Source of the DNA: Desulforamulus reducens MI-1
GTDB lineage: Bacteria > Bacillota > Desulfotomaculia > Desulfotomaculales > Desulfotomaculaceae
DNA: 64,000 nucleotides
Direction: 5' to 3'
NCBI RefSeq assembly: GCF_000016165.1
Contig: NC_009253.1
Coordinates: 2,700,332-2,764,331, forward strand
The translations under genes and the position numbers were made by a program. Below the pieces are notes generated by a model, which was given only the letters and a program-made list of their open reading frames with translations, searched no databases and was not told where the DNA came from. Shown here one piece after another: positions 27,263-37,124 of this stretch (the stretch's first letter is position 1; every line of letters begins with the position of its first letter).

Positions 27263-27592
27263 TTAGTCTGTGCCACCCGGCGTAATCAATTTAGCTTCCA
27301 CAGAAGATACTTTGCCTTTCATTGTCCCCTTTTTATCTCTCCTGTCATCAATTCGAATAATCGTATTCACCCTAGATGCCCCTGCCATAAAGGGTTGTTC
27401 ATGCATTTGGCTTACCAACTTTATTATTTCAGTCAATTCCCCTTCGATAATGGTCCCCATAGGGGTTAACTGGTATTTAATATCATTAGCTTGCTGTAAT
27501 ACCCGGACACAGCCAGCAACAAAGCTACTTAAACTAGTACCTCCAGTGCCAAGGGGTATCACTGTTACTTCTACAATTGCTATGATAATCAC
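27263..27592 (-). CDS. MTH1187/YkoF-type thiamine-binding domain protein
   Basis: This small protein of 106-109 residues has the DUF77-type fold motifs VIPLGTGG, YQLTPMGTIIEGE, MHEQPFMAG and IRIDDRRDKK. The family includes thiamine-binding proteins. The start is uncertain. GTG at 27592 is itself part of the GAGGTG ribosome site. The codon at ideal distance, and where homologs as I recall begin (M-A-I-V-E-V-T-V), is an ATA at 27583. ATA or ATT could be a rare start. It sits directly upstream of holA. Confidence 0.8.
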   Translation of the reverse strand: MIIIAIVEVTVIPLGTGGTSLSSFVAGCVRVLQQANDIKYQLTPMGTIIEGELTEIIKLVSQMHEQPFMAGASRVNTIIRIDDRRDKKGTMKGKVSSVEAKLITPGGTD

Positions 27593-27696
27593 CTCTTTAA
27601 AAATTCATCGCATATATTTCCCCTTAAGTTATTATATTACAGTAACATACAGATCACAAACAGTAGTAGTTGTTTCCATGGGGGGATGATAGATTG

Positions 27697-28473
27697 ATGG
27701 ACAGAAACACCTTTCGAAATACTGTCTCAGAATATATATTGGACGCTGTGCCCAAGTCCTTAATTTATAACCTAGATAATTTCGGAATTCGGATGAAAAA
27801 AGGCGAGTATTGGATTGATCTTTCCCTGGAAAACTTTTATAAAGGGTACTGCCGTCAGAAACCTTCCATGCGGCATATATATATTTCTGAAGTTCTGGCA
27901 CCCTTTATCAAGGACCTCCGGAGAGAAAGCGGTGTAAATCATCATGATGTAAAGGAAAATATTAATCACGTTTTTCCCCTGATTATAGGTTCCCAGGATA
28001 GAAAGGGGATTGTTACCACACCGCTGACAGACAACCTTTTCATCGCCTATGTATTGGATCAAGGAATGCGTATTTTTTTCATTGAAGAAGCAACACTTGA
28101 CTCCCTTCATATATCAGTGGAGCAAATAAAGCAACTGGCTCTAAAAAATTTTTTTCGGGATCAGACTAAGCCGCTACAAGTATTTGATGAAAAAAGACAT
28201 ATCTATGGTTTTAACTACGGCGATTCCTATGATTCCAGCCGATTACTTTCCATTATCTATAGACCCCAAGAACATGGTATTCCCCCACACCGCAGAGTCT
28301 ATGTAATGGTGCCGAACCGAGATGTTGTGTTACTGTTTTACTCCCCCGAAGAGAGTGATCTTAGACAGTCCATCATGATTGGTCGCAGTAGTTTTCTTAA
28401 TAATCCCTATCCTGTGAGCCCCGAGCTTTATCAGGTACGCCAAGGGGTTATTTTGAAGAGTTCTAGATTTTAA
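27697..28473 (+). CDS. Hypothetical protein, possibly DUF1444/YtpQ-like
   Basis: This 258-residue cytoplasmic protein has no signal or membrane segment. It has a repeated beta-alpha character and a basic region near YKGYCRQK; the motif KPLQVFDEKRHIYGFNYGDSYDSS precedes a late VMVPNRDVVLLF strand. The general layout reminds me of the DUF1444 (YtpQ) family, but I am not certain. It is on the plus strand, divergent from holA, with a poly-G ribosome site and its own terminator. Confidence 0.68.
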   Translation: MDRNTFRNTVSEYILDAVPKSLIYNLDNFGIRMKKGEYWIDLSLENFYKGYCRQKPSMRHIYISEVLAPFIKDLRRESGVNHHDVKENINHVFPLIIGSQDRKGIVTTPLTDNLFIAYVLDQGMRIFFIEEATLDSLHISVEQIKQLALKNFFRDQTKPLQVFDEKRHIYGFNYGDSYDSSRLLSIIYRPQEHGIPPHRRVYVMVPNRDVVLLFYSPEESDLRQSIMIGRSSFLNNPYPVSPELYQVRQGVILKSSRF

Positions 28474-28482
28474 CTGGTGGTG

Positions 28483-28510
28483 AACAGCTATTTCTGTATA
28501 GCTGTTTTTT
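28483..28510 (+). terminator. Terminator after the 27.7 kb gene
   Basis: AACAGCTAT-N6-ATAGCTGTT runs into a stretch of six T, ten bases after the stop codon. Confidence 0.8.
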
Positions 28511-28597
28511 ATTATCTTTATACATCTAAACTATCCTGGCACAAATTCTCACGGTTTTTAATATGATGTCATAAACTGTTTAGAAGGTGTGATGTAA

Positions 28598-28723
28598 ATG
28601 CCCTCTAAGGAAGATACACAACATGATCTTTTGCTCATCATCACAACGGGTCTGTTTTTTCTCTTTGTAACTGGCCTGGCTGTGTCATCAGAAACGGAGG
28701 CGCCCATTATTCCTCCGCCATAA
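28598..28723 (+). CDS. Small single-span membrane protein, 41 residues
   Basis: ATG 28598 follows AGAAGGTG. The product has a short polar start (MPSKEDTQHD), one hydrophobic helix (about 11-29) and an outer tail ending APIIPPP. It is not known to me. It lies 25 bases before the next plus-strand gene and probably shares its transcript. Confidence 0.55.
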   Translation: MPSKEDTQHDLLLIITTGLFFLFVTGLAVSSETEAPIIPPP

Positions 28724-28747
28724 AATTACCCAGAGGGGGGAAGGCCC

Positions 28748-29092
28748 GTGTTTTCACCAAACCATATGGAAATGCTGATGAAGAAGATCATGGACCAATT
28801 GGGTTTCCAAATCAATGGGGAAAACAACGGGACTAACAAAAAAAACAAGAACAATAAGTGTAACAAAATAGAGAATTGTCTTCCTACCCTTACCCCCTCG
28901 CAAATGTTAGTAATCCTTGGATTGCTGGGAGGAGTCTTTGAAGTAGACTCTGTGCTGGTGGATAAAGACCAAGTGATACAGGTTGTATTAAGTGGTTCCT
29001 TAAAAAGAAAAACAGAATTGGAGAAAATAATGGAACAGGTAGGCACTATGCCCTTTGATGATGTCATGAAAGCCATCTTTGGTCGGTATTAA
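28748..29092 (+). CDS. Hypothetical cytoplasmic protein, 114 residues
   Basis: The frame starts at GTG 28748 after AGAGGGGGGAAGG. It encodes a mostly helical protein with an Asn/Lys-rich low-complexity stretch (about 23-41), a pair of cysteines (C38, C44), a hydrophobic segment MLVILGLLGGVFEVDSVLV and a helical C-terminus. No family is recognised. It ends two bases before the comEC stop on the other strand, so the two genes converge. Confidence 0.62.
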   Translation: MFSPNHMEMLMKKIMDQLGFQINGENNGTNKKNKNNKCNKIENCLPTLTPSQMLVILGLLGGVFEVDSVLVDKDQVIQVVLSGSLKRKTELEKIMEQVGTMPFDDVMKAIFGRY

Positions 29093-29094
29093 TT

Positions 29095-31479
29095 TTATTT
29101 CCCCGTTTGAACCAGCCATTTTGATCCATCGGTGCTTAAGATAATGGCCCCTTGTCGATCTGTGCGGTAGATTTTGCTATTTACTTCTTCTAATGCCTCC
29201 AGGGTTTTAACAGACGGGTGATGAAAGCGATTGCCCTTGCCCACCGAAATAATCGCAGCTTTAGGACTCACCCTCTGAAAGAAATCAGGGTCAAAAAAAC
29301 CACTGCCATGGTGCGGAACTTTCAATATTTCTATATTGGTTATCTCGATGTTCTCCACCAGGTTCTTTTCCGCCTCGGCCTCTATATCTCCGGTTAGTAA
29401 AACCGTACGCCCATGGTATTTCAGTAAAAATATTAAACTATTGTTATTGGCATCGGAGCGGGTGCCAATAAATTTATCTTCCGGGCCTAGACATGACATT
29501 AACAACTCAGAGTCCAACCTTAGCTCATCCCCTGCTCTGGCGGAACAAAGGGGTATCCCCAGTTTTCCAATCTCTTGCAGTAATTCAGTATAGCCTTCAT
29601 CGATATGATCTGCCGGCTGCAGCCCGTAGGGCGAAACCATCACCATTCCCACTGACATGGTCTGGATAAGGGTTCTAGCACCGCCAACATGATCTGCATG
29701 GGGGTGTGTTAACACTAACACATCCACTTGATTGATGCCTAATCTATGTAAGTAGGGTACGATTACATACTCTCCGGCTCCCCTGCCAGAAAGAAGTTCA
29801 TTCTGCCAGCCCCCTGTGTCAACCAGCACAATTCGTTTTTCGGGGGTAATGATTAAGGTACTGTCCCCCTGACCTACATCTATAAAATGAACTTCCAACA
29901 AACCATGGGTAGGTTTTACCAGCCAAAGGGTCATTATTAAAAGTGCTACCAGAACAAGGGTTTTGTATTTCTCAATCTGCTGATGAGAACCTACTACTTT
30001 TTCTCTTTTTTCAGGAAACTGGAATAAATAAAAAGTGAATATCAGTAAAACGTAGTATAGGAAAACCAGCCAGAGGGGTGGGGTAGGAATATAAAAGGAG
30101 GCACTGGGCAAAGAGTTGCAAAATTGTACTAATCCAATAAATAAATCAATGAGTGAACTAATACCACTGTTAAAAAGAGAGGTCAGAGGTAAGTAGATCG
30201 TACCGATAAGTAAATCCAGTCCACCAAATAACATAATCAGACCCACCAGGTGAACTGTCAGCAAATTGGCCAGGATGGAAACCTGTGAAACAAGGTTAAA
30301 GTACAGGGTCACCAGAGGAAGGGTTGCCAGTTGAGCCGCCAGTGGCACTGTGATTAATAAAACAATGGATTTAGGTATTTGATGAAAAAGGTTGTTTAAA
30401 ACAGGGGTTAGATAAAGCAGACCCCAGGTTGCCACAAAGGAGAGTTGAAATCCAATATCATATAAATCCAGTGGATTAATGGCCAAAATGATTCCGGCAG
30501 CCGTAGCCAGCGTTGTAGGCCAATCATTCTGTCGTCCCAGGTGGCGGGCCAGTAAAAGTAAAACCGCCATCAGGGTGGCACGTAAAACCGCGGGTCCCAG
30601 CCCTGTCATTATGGCGTAAAAAATTAGTAAAGGAATGGTCACCGGGGCGGTAAAGCGAGCAGGTACTTTTAACAAACGTAGCACTTGCAACAGCATAGCA
30701 GCCACCAAGCCAACATGATAACCTGAGACACTGAGAATGTGTACCAGCCCAGTCTGGTTAAAGGCTAATTGTACATCCTGGGGTATTTCCCCACGGGTAC
30801 CAAAGAGCAAGCCCTTTAGTATGACAGCTTTCTCTTTAGACAGGGTTTTATCATAAATACTTTCCAGGTGATTTCGTAAAGCAAAGGCAATACGAAAAAT
30901 AAAGCTGCCCTCACCCCTGCGGAGGACTTTGATATCTTCGGATTTCTTTACAACCATGTTGGCAGCAATACCCTGTCGATTTAGCCAAGTTCGGTAATCG
31001 AAGGCCCCAGGGTTACCTGGAGGTTCCGGCACCACCACATAGCCTGTTAACCTCAGAATATCTCCGTATTGATATCTCTTGGTTTTTTCCGGCACCTTGA
31101 CCCGCAGAATCCCTGAAACCTTTTTTATCTTGCCCCCATACTTAGCCTGCTGAACTTTTAATTTGTAGAAAGTTGCTTCGGGTCTGCGGTCCGGTTGATC
31201 AATAACAATTCCGGTTGCTTGAATATTAGTTCCCTTAAAATCCATCAGCGGTGTGGCCACCACGGACAGCTTGATAGTTGTTAGGGCCATTCCAAGACAG
31301 ATACAAGCACAAAAAAGGACCCAAGTGTTATAACGCCAGGTCCTGATGATGCCGATTCCTGCAACTATGCAGGTGAAAACCGCTGCTCCCATCGCAACGA
31401 GTATATTAACTTTAAGGACAGAGGTTACCATAATACCCAGCATAAAGGCCAGTATCATAAAAACCAGGGGGCGCTGCAT
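29095..31479 (-). CDS. comEC: DNA internalization competence protein ComEC/Rec2
   Basis: This is the inner-membrane channel and nuclease for uptake of single-stranded DNA. The 794-residue protein has an N-terminal membrane and OB-fold region (DUF4131, about 1-190) and a central multi-pass competence domain (about 215-500). The C-terminal metallo-beta-lactamase domain contains IDVGQGDSTL and the metal ligands HPHADHVGG. The full length is present. The comEA gene lies upstream on the same strand, with a lytic transglycosylase between them. Confidence 0.94.
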   Translation of the reverse strand: MQRPLVFMILAFMLGIMVTSVLKVNILVAMGAAVFTCIVAGIGIIRTWRYNTWVLFCACICLGMALTTIKLSVVATPLMDFKGTNIQATGIVIDQPDRRPEATFYKLKVQQAKYGGKIKKVSGILRVKVPEKTKRYQYGDILRLTGYVVVPEPPGNPGAFDYRTWLNRQGIAANMVVKKSEDIKVLRRGEGSFIFRIAFALRNHLESIYDKTLSKEKAVILKGLLFGTRGEIPQDVQLAFNQTGLVHILSVSGYHVGLVAAMLLQVLRLLKVPARFTAPVTIPLLIFYAIMTGLGPAVLRATLMAVLLLLARHLGRQNDWPTTLATAAGIILAINPLDLYDIGFQLSFVATWGLLYLTPVLNNLFHQIPKSIVLLITVPLAAQLATLPLVTLYFNLVSQVSILANLLTVHLVGLIMLFGGLDLLIGTIYLPLTSLFNSGISSLIDLFIGLVQFCNSLPSASFYIPTPPLWLVFLYYVLLIFTFYLFQFPEKREKVVGSHQQIEKYKTLVLVALLIMTLWLVKPTHGLLEVHFIDVGQGDSTLIITPEKRIVLVDTGGWQNELLSGRGAGEYVIVPYLHRLGINQVDVLVLTHPHADHVGGARTLIQTMSVGMVMVSPYGLQPADHIDEGYTELLQEIGKLGIPLCSARAGDELRLDSELLMSCLGPEDKFIGTRSDANNNSLIFLLKYHGRTVLLTGDIEAEAEKNLVENIEITNIEILKVPHHGSGFFDPDFFQRVSPKAAIISVGKGNRFHHPSVKTLEALEEVNSKIYRTDRQGAIILSTDGSKWLVQTGK

Positions 31480-31482
31480 ATA

Positions 31483-32136
31483 TTAAACCCCAGTATACTT
31501 TTGCTGGTAACGAATTACTTTCTGTATATATCGAGTAGTTTCCTCATAGGGAGGTATCCCTCCATAACGTTCAACAGCCCCAGGACCAGCATTATAGGCC
31601 GCTAAGGCCTTGTTTACATCACCATCGAAGCGTTCCAGCATGGATTTTAAATAGCGGACGCCACCATCAGCATTTTGTTCTGGATCATAGGGATTTTTTA
31701 CTCCTAGATCGCGGGCCGTGCCAGGCATCAGTTGCATTAAACCCATGGCCCCGGTCCGGGAAGTTACCCTGGGATTAAAGTCAGATTCCGCCCGGGCCAC
31801 AGCCTTACAAAGGGCAGGATCTATGCCATGACGTAAAGCTGATTTTTCCACCATAGCCTCATATTCCCGCACAGGTCCAACTGCAGCACGAAAAGAAGCT
31901 GCTGCTGCGGCAGCAGAAGCCCTAGCTTGTTTACTAGGCAGGAAAGGCACCTCTGCCAGATTCACGCCGGGATTTAAAGGCAAGGTATTCCCCCTTACTC
32001 CAGCCTTAGCAGCAATAAGCTTAGCCAACATCAGAGAAAATTCCGCTGATTGTTCACTTTTATTTTCCTGTGTACCATTTATACCAATTTCCAAGGCCTG
32101 TAGCCTTATCAATTGTGCCACTAAACTTGCATCCAT
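31483..32136 (-). CDS. Lytic transglycosylase (SLT/Slt70-like) domain protein
   Basis: The 217-residue protein has a C-terminal goose-lysozyme-like SLT domain (about 95-212). It shows the catalytic Glu117 in AVARAESDFNP, then GAMGLMQLMPGTA, NADGGVRYLKSML and ALAAYNAGPGAVERYGGIPPY. The first 90 residues are Ala-rich, with no clear signal peptide. It cleaves peptidoglycan. Its place between comEA and comEC could mean wall opening for DNA uptake, or it may be just a neighbour. It ends three bases before the comEC start. Confidence 0.9.
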   Translation of the reverse strand: MDASLVAQLIRLQALEIGINGTQENKSEQSAEFSLMLAKLIAAKAGVRGNTLPLNPGVNLAEVPFLPSKQARASAAAAAASFRAAVGPVREYEAMVEKSALRHGIDPALCKAVARAESDFNPRVTSRTGAMGLMQLMPGTARDLGVKNPYDPEQNADGGVRYLKSMLERFDGDVNKALAAYNAGPGAVERYGGIPPYEETTRYIQKVIRYQQKYTGV

Positions 32137-32170
32137 TTGTTCACATCCTGTACCAATTCTTTATGGTTTG

Positions 32171-32812
32171 CTATTGTAAGGTTATACGGTGCTGTAAATC
32201 CTCAAACTTTTTATCACCGATACCTGAAACATTCTTTAAATCTTCAGTGCACTGAAAGGGACCGTTAGCCTCTCGGTGCTGAATAATTCGCTCCGCCAAT
32301 GCCGGCCCAATACCGGGCAAGCTATCCAACTCCTGTGGTCCTGCGGTATTGATGTTGACCAAACCCGTTCCCTGGGCAACGGTCGGCGTCAATGGTTTGC
32401 TCGCCTTAAGGGCTACCCCCTGTGACGGTACATTATCCATTTGATTTGGACGTTGTTCCGACGCCTGTTGTTCCGCTTTACTGGGAATCGGCAGTTTCTG
32501 CCCATCTTTCAAGGGTGCCGCCAGATTCAACATGCTTAGGTCTGCATCCTGTGTAGGAACCGCCAGCTTTAGGGCATCATGAACCCGGCTGCCCGCAGGT
32601 AAGTGATAGACATCTGGTTTCTCAACGGCCCCGTCCACATGAACTTGAATTTCTGTTTCCTCTTTGCCCGTTCTCATACTGTCAGAGGACTGGGAGTTTA
32701 CCAGTTCCACCCCTGTGTTCGCCCGGCTGGCAAACTGATAGCCCGCTAAATAAAGCACAACAGCCATAATTATCAGAATAATCACTTGTTCTTTTCGACC
32801 CAGGTTTGGCAT
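32171..32812 (-). CDS. comEA: Competence protein ComEA
   Basis: ComEA is the membrane-bound DNA receptor for transformation. The 213-residue protein has one N-terminal helix (about 9-25), a SLBB-type domain (VHVDGAVEKPDVYHLPAGSRV) and a linker. It ends with a double helix-hairpin-helix domain (VNINTAGPQELDSLPGIGP... and ...NVSGIGDKKFE). ATG 32812 has GGGGAGG at good spacing; a longer frame to 32878 does not. Confidence 0.93.
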   Translation of the reverse strand: MPNLGRKEQVIILIIMAVVLYLAGYQFASRANTGVELVNSQSSDSMRTGKEETEIQVHVDGAVEKPDVYHLPAGSRVHDALKLAVPTQDADLSMLNLAAPLKDGQKLPIPSKAEQQASEQRPNQMDNVPSQGVALKASKPLTPTVAQGTGLVNINTAGPQELDSLPGIGPALAERIIQHREANGPFQCTEDLKNVSGIGDKKFEDLQHRITLQ

Positions 32813-32912
32813 GTCAAAAACCTCCCCACAGTGGGTTAAGACCAATAATTCTATGGATATTTCTACTTTCAGTGACATTTTCCTCCTAATCTACGTTATA
32901 CTTTAGGAAAAA

Positions 32913-32943
32913 ATGTAAAAACCTTATCCTAAATAGGATAAGG
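32913..32943 (-). terminator. Terminator after the DUF421 gene
   Basis: CCTTATCCTA and TAGGATAAGG form a perfect stem with a two-base loop, followed on the minus strand by TTTTTAC. It lies upstream of comEA and would end transcripts arriving from the DUF421 gene. Confidence 0.65.
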
Positions 32944-32970
32944 CTAGGGAATACGGACAAGGAGCTATTG

Positions 32971-33026
32971 GTATTCTGTTAACACCAGCAAAACGACTTA
33001 TCAGAGCAGCAGTGTTAACAGAATAC
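32971..33026. repeat. Perfect 15-bp inverted repeat, 26-bp spacer
   Basis: GTATTCTGTTAACAC (32971-32985) and its exact reverse complement (33012-33026) flank a 26-base spacer. There is no T-run on either side. It is in the 3' region of the DUF421 gene, before its terminator. A protein-binding site, an mRNA end structure and a mobile-element scar are all possible. Confidence 0.65.
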
Positions 33027-33069
33027 GTTTATGGTTCTTAAAATAGAGCATACCTAAAAGGCTAACAAA

Positions 33070-33777
33070 CTATTCCCGGGCTCTGTCATCATTTTGGCAA
33101 TCCACCAAGAGTTGCCCCCGGGTATTTAATGTGGCCAAAAGGACATGCTTTGGATGAATACCCTTTTCTGCTAACTTTTCCTTCAACCATTTTTCAGTTA
33201 GGTTTATGTTATGAAGGTTTTCTTTCAAAACATCTCCATCCATCACCAGTACATTGGGTAATCCTTCATATTCAGTGTCAATTCCCAGATCCGCCGGTGT
33301 TACTGGCCTTTTCTGTGATTTTGGCAAAACACTTAACCTTCCCGAGGGCTCCAAAATGGCATACTCAATATCTTCTATATTATAGAACCCTTTTTCCCTT
33401 AATTGGCTTAACAAATCGTCCAGATTATAGCGGGAAGAACGCATTTCGTGCCTTAACAGGTGTCCGTTTTCAATGATAATCTGGGGAGAACCATAAAGTA
33501 TTTTTCTCAGAGGGCGATTCACCAGGGCTAGATAAGAAAAAACCACTTCCAGAATACCCAATGTAACCAGGGGAATGATCCCATGCCAGATTGGAATGGA
33601 CTGGGCTCCCATGGGAATAGCTGCTAATTCCGCTAAAATAATTGCTACTACAAAATCAAAGGTAGATAGCTGACCTATCTCCCTTTTTCCCATCAAGCGT
33701 ACAATAATAAGAACCGCAAAATATATAACAACTGTACGCCAAACATGAGGAAATAATCCCTTTAAAGCTTCCTCCAA
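33070..33777 (-). CDS. DUF421 family membrane protein (YetF/YcaP-like)
   Basis: The 235-residue protein has three N-terminal hydrophobic segments (about 13-30, 40-56 and 62-82) and a cytoplasmic part. The latter holds the family motifs LIVRLMGKREIGQLSTFDFVV, LYGSPQIIIENG and LLSQLREKGFYNIEDIEYAILEPSG. DUF421 proteins occur often in spore formers, but their function is unknown. Confidence 0.88.
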   Translation of the reverse strand: MEEALKGLFPHVWRTVVIYFAVLIIVRLMGKREIGQLSTFDFVVAIILAELAAIPMGAQSIPIWHGIIPLVTLGILEVVFSYLALVNRPLRKILYGSPQIIIENGHLLRHEMRSSRYNLDDLLSQLREKGFYNIEDIEYAILEPSGRLSVLPKSQKRPVTPADLGIDTEYEGLPNVLVMDGDVLKENLHNINLTEKWLKEKLAEKGIHPKHVLLATLNTRGQLLVDCQNDDRARE

Positions 33778-33839
33778 ATTTATAACCTCCCACAGACATA
33801 CTCGTCTTATTATGCAGCGGGAGGTTTTTGACTATGCAC

Positions 33840-34403
33840 TTATTTTGATTTGATAAGTTTACTTTTGGGGACTGGAAAAACACCACCTCTAACTGCCCTG
33901 GCATCAGATATATTGAAGAAAATTCCTGGCTGTATTTCGTCCAAGATTTGAGTAGCCAATTTTAAATTGCTTCTTTTTAGTAATACAAATAAAATGGTTC
34001 GCTCACCATTCCTACCACAGCCAGAAACAGTTGTTACACCAAAGCCCTGCTCCCGAAATCGATTGCACAATTCAGTAGTATTCCCAGGCGAGGGGTATAC
34101 CTGCATGGAAAGGTGTCCCACTGCCAGCCACTCTTCAATTAACGAACCAATGAAATTACCTGTGGCAAAACCCCCAGCGTAAGCAATTATCTTTACTGGA
34201 TCATCAATACCTCCACTTAAGGCCTTTCCCAATGCCACAATGAAAATACTAACTTCTACAAACCCCACCATACTTGCAATGAGCTTCCGACCACGCATCA
34301 GCATTAGTAAGCGTATAACATCCAGTGACATATCCGCCACTCTGGCAAAAAATATAAAAAAATAAGCTCCTAAATGAGACAGACCCAAATCCACAATTTT
34401 CAC
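33840..34403 (-). CDS. UPF0316/DUF2179 family membrane protein
   Basis: The 187-residue protein has three hydrophobic helices (about 10-32, 42-60 and 68-88). A C-terminal cytoplasmic DUF2179-type domain (about 95-165) contains CGRNGERTILFVLLKR. Its function is unknown; the family resembles the YebE/YitT groups. It lies downstream of leuS but behind the leuS terminator, so it probably has its own promoter. Confidence 0.84.
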   Translation of the reverse strand: MKIVDLGLSHLGAYFFIFFARVADMSLDVIRLLMLMRGRKLIASMVGFVEVSIFIVALGKALSGGIDDPVKIIAYAGGFATGNFIGSLIEEWLAVGHLSMQVYPSPGNTTELCNRFREQGFGVTTVSGCGRNGERTILFVLLKRSNLKLATQILDEIQPGIFFNISDARAVRGGVFPVPKSKLIKSK

Positions 34404-34422
34404 CTCATGTTTTAAATATAGT

Positions 34423-34459
34423 AGAAAAAAATTAAAGACACCTGTTAGGGTGTCTTTAG
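34423..34459 (-). terminator. Terminator after leuS
   Basis: On the minus strand AAAGACACC-N6-GGTGTCTTT is followed by AATTTTTTT, 14 bases after the leuS stop. Confidence 0.85.
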
Positions 34460-34470
34460 TTTTTGCCTTC

Positions 34471-36954
34471 TCATTTTACCACAATGTTTAATAATTTGCC
34501 TGGAACCGGAATAATTTTAACAATTTGTTTGTCGCCAATCAGTATTTTAACCGACTCCATATCCATAAGATATTGCTGCATTTCCGCCGGCTTCATATTG
34601 GCAGGTATATTTAACCTTTCCCGAACTTTACCATTAATTTGAACAGCAACCTCCACTTCGTCCTCCACCAGTGCTGCGCTATCAAAGGTGAGCCAAGGCT
34701 GTTTGTGCACACTGCCTTGATGTCCGGTGGCCGACCAAAGTTCCTCGGCAATATGGGGCGCAAAGGGAGCCAGTAGAATGATGGTACTGTTAACGGCTTC
34801 GGCCAATACCGCTGTATCCCGTTCCACTGCCGCAACCTTATCACGGTAGGTATAAATTCCATTAACCAGTTCCATGATGGTACTGATGGCAGTATTAAAG
34901 TTAAAGCGGCCACTAACATCCTCAGTTACCTTTTTAATGGCATAGTGAGTTAAACGTCGCATTTCTTTGTGTACACCCACATAAGCATTAACACTTGAAA
35001 TGGCTGGAGCTCCAGCTACTTCGTCTTTCAGGGAATAAACCAATCGCCATACACGGTTAAGGAATCGGTGGCTTCCTTCTACCCCCCTGTCACTCCACTC
35101 CAAATCCCTTTCAGGTGGAGCGGCAAAAAGGATAAACATCCTTGCAGTATCAGCACCATAGCGGTCAATAATTTCTTCTGGACTTACCACGTTGCCCTTT
35201 GATTTGGACATTTTGCTGCCATCCTTTAAAACCATACCCTGGGTAAGTAGGTTTTCAAAGGGTTCTTGTACATTCACCAGACCCAGATCATAGAAAACCT
35301 TGGTAAAAAACCGGGAATACAGTAGGTGCAGGATCGCATGCTCAACACCCCCGATATACTGGTCAACATTCATCCAACGATCAGCTTTATTTTTATCCCA
35401 AGCATACTCTGTGTCTCTGGAACTGGTATAGCGCAGATAATACCAAGAAGAGTCCACAAAGGTATCCATTGTGTCAGTTTCTCTTTGGGCAGGTCCACCA
35501 CATTGAGGGCAAGTGGTATGAACAAAGTCTGGCCTACCCTTTAGGGGTGACTCACCGGTTGGCTTAAAGGCCACATCGGTGGGCAATATTACCGGCAGTT
35601 GATCCTCTGGTACCGGTACAGTTCCACATTTTTCACAATAAACAATGGGGATAGGGGTACCCCAATAACGCTGGCGGGAAATTAGCCAATCCCTTAATCG
35701 ATAGTTGACAATTCCTTTACCGATCCCCTTTTCCTCGGCGTATTTAATCACCTTTTTTATACCTTGACGGTTGGGACTTCCATCAAAGGGACCGGAATGA
35801 ACCATAATTCCGTCTGCGGTATAGGCTTCCTTCATATCCTCAACCCTAATTTCCTTATCCTGGGCAGGATAAATAACAACTTTTATTGGTAAATTGTATT
35901 TATGAGCAAATTCGAAATCACGCTCATCGTGGGCAGGCACGCCCATCACAGCACCAGTACCATAGTGGTATAGAACATAATTGGCTATCAAAATGGGTAC
36001 TCTCGCACCGTCAAAGGGGTTAATACAGTAGGCCCCAGTAAAAACGCCCTCTTTATCAGAACTGGTACGGTCTAATTCAGTTAATTTGTTTACTCGGTTA
36101 ACAAAGCCAATGACCTCTGCCTCCTGAGGTCTACCAGCAATCAGCTTGGCTACCAGTGGATGTTCCGGCGCCAAAACCATATAGGATACACCGTAGACCG
36201 TATCCGGACGGGTGGTAAAGACGGTAATGCTTTCATCACTTCCCTCTACTTGAAAGGTTAGCTCAGCACCTTCACTACGACCTATCCAGTTTTCTTGCAT
36301 AATCTTAACTTTATCGGGCCAACCCTTTAACAATTTTAAGTCATTAAGCAAACGCTGGGCGTATTCTGTAATTCGGAAAAACCATTGGTCTAACTCCTTT
36401 TGTTCAACCACGGCACTGCATCTTTCACAAGCACCGTCAACCACCTGTTCGTTGGCCAGAACGGTGGCACAATCCGGACACCAATTAACCCGAGCGTGTT
36501 TTTTATAGCATAGGCCCTTTTTATAGAGTTGAAGGAACAACCATTGTCCCCATTTGTAATATTCAGTATGACAGGTAGCTACTTCCCGGTTCCAATCATA
36601 ACTTAAGCCAAGTTGTTTTAACTGGCTTCTCATATGTGCAATGTTATCCCAAGTCCAAGTGGCCGGGGCAATACCATGTTTAATAGCAGCATTTTCTGCA
36701 GGTAAGCCAAAAGCATCCCAACCCATTGGATGTAGTACATCGTAACCCTGCATGGTTTTAAATCTGGCCACTACATCACCAATGGAATAGTTCCTTACAT
36801 GACCCATGTGCAGTTTACCGGAGGGGTAAGGAAACATTTCCAAGCAGTAATATTTAGGACGCTCTGAAAAATCCGGAACTTGATAGGTATTTTCCTTATT
36901 CCAGTCCTCTTGCCATTTTTTCTCTATTTCCTTGAAGTCGTAGTGCTCTTGCAA
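34471..36954 (-). CDS. leuS: Leucyl-tRNA synthetase
   Basis: This class I synthetase of 827 residues has the HIGH-type motif [11 protein letters not shown] (about 42-52). A zinc ribbon with [21 protein letters not shown] comes next, then the CP1 editing domain with TTRPDTVYG and [15 protein letters not shown]. The catalytic KMSKS sequence appears in [11 protein letters not shown], followed by a C-terminal anticodon-binding domain. A leucine T-box upstream controls it by tRNA charging. It is the bacterial monomeric form. Confidence 0.97.
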   Translation of the reverse strand: MQEHYDFKEIEKKWQEDWNKENTYQVPDFSERPKYYCLEMFPYPSGKLHMGHVRNYSIGDVVARFKTMQGYDVLHPMGWDAFGLPAENAAIKHGIAPATWTWDNIAHMRSQLKQLGLSYDWNREVATCHTEYYKWGQWLFLQLYKKGLCYKKHARVNWCPDCATVLANEQVVDGACERCSAVVEQKELDQWFFRITEYAQRLLNDLKLLKGWPDKVKIMQENWIGRSEGAELTFQVEGSDESITVFTTRPDTVYGVSYMVLAPEHPLVAKLIAGRPQEAEVIGFVNRVNKLTELDRTSSDKEGVFTGAYCINPFDGARVPILIANYVLYHYGTGAVMGVPAHDERDFEFAHKYNLPIKVVIYPAQDKEIRVEDMKEAYTADGIMVHSGPFDGSPNRQGIKKVIKYAEEKGIGKGIVNYRLRDWLISRQRYWGTPIPIVYCEKCGTVPVPEDQLPVILPTDVAFKPTGESPLKGRPDFVHTTCPQCGGPAQRETDTMDTFVDSSWYYLRYTSSRDTEYAWDKNKADRWMNVDQYIGGVEHAILHLLYSRFFTKVFYDLGLVNVQEPFENLLTQGMVLKDGSKMSKSKGNVVSPEEIIDRYGADTARMFILFAAPPERDLEWSDRGVEGSHRFLNRVWRLVYSLKDEVAGAPAISSVNAYVGVHKEMRRLTHYAIKKVTEDVSGRFNFNTAISTIMELVNGIYTYRDKVAAVERDTAVLAEAVNSTIILLAPFAPHIAEELWSATGHQGSVHKQPWLTFDSAALVEDEVEVAVQINGKVRERLNIPANMKPAEMQQYLMDMESVKILIGDKQIVKIIPVPGKLLNIVVK

Positions 36955-37124
36955 AGTACTTCCTCCTAGTCACTATTGCTATTTTTGAGTAATTTATGAA
37001 TAGTTACATTCCTCGCAAATTTTACCATGATTACTACTTTATTTCAATAAAACAACCTTAAAACAATTGGGTGGATAGTTCGTATAAATACTAATTGTGT
37101 ATCCCTCTAAGTTAAATCAAGAGA

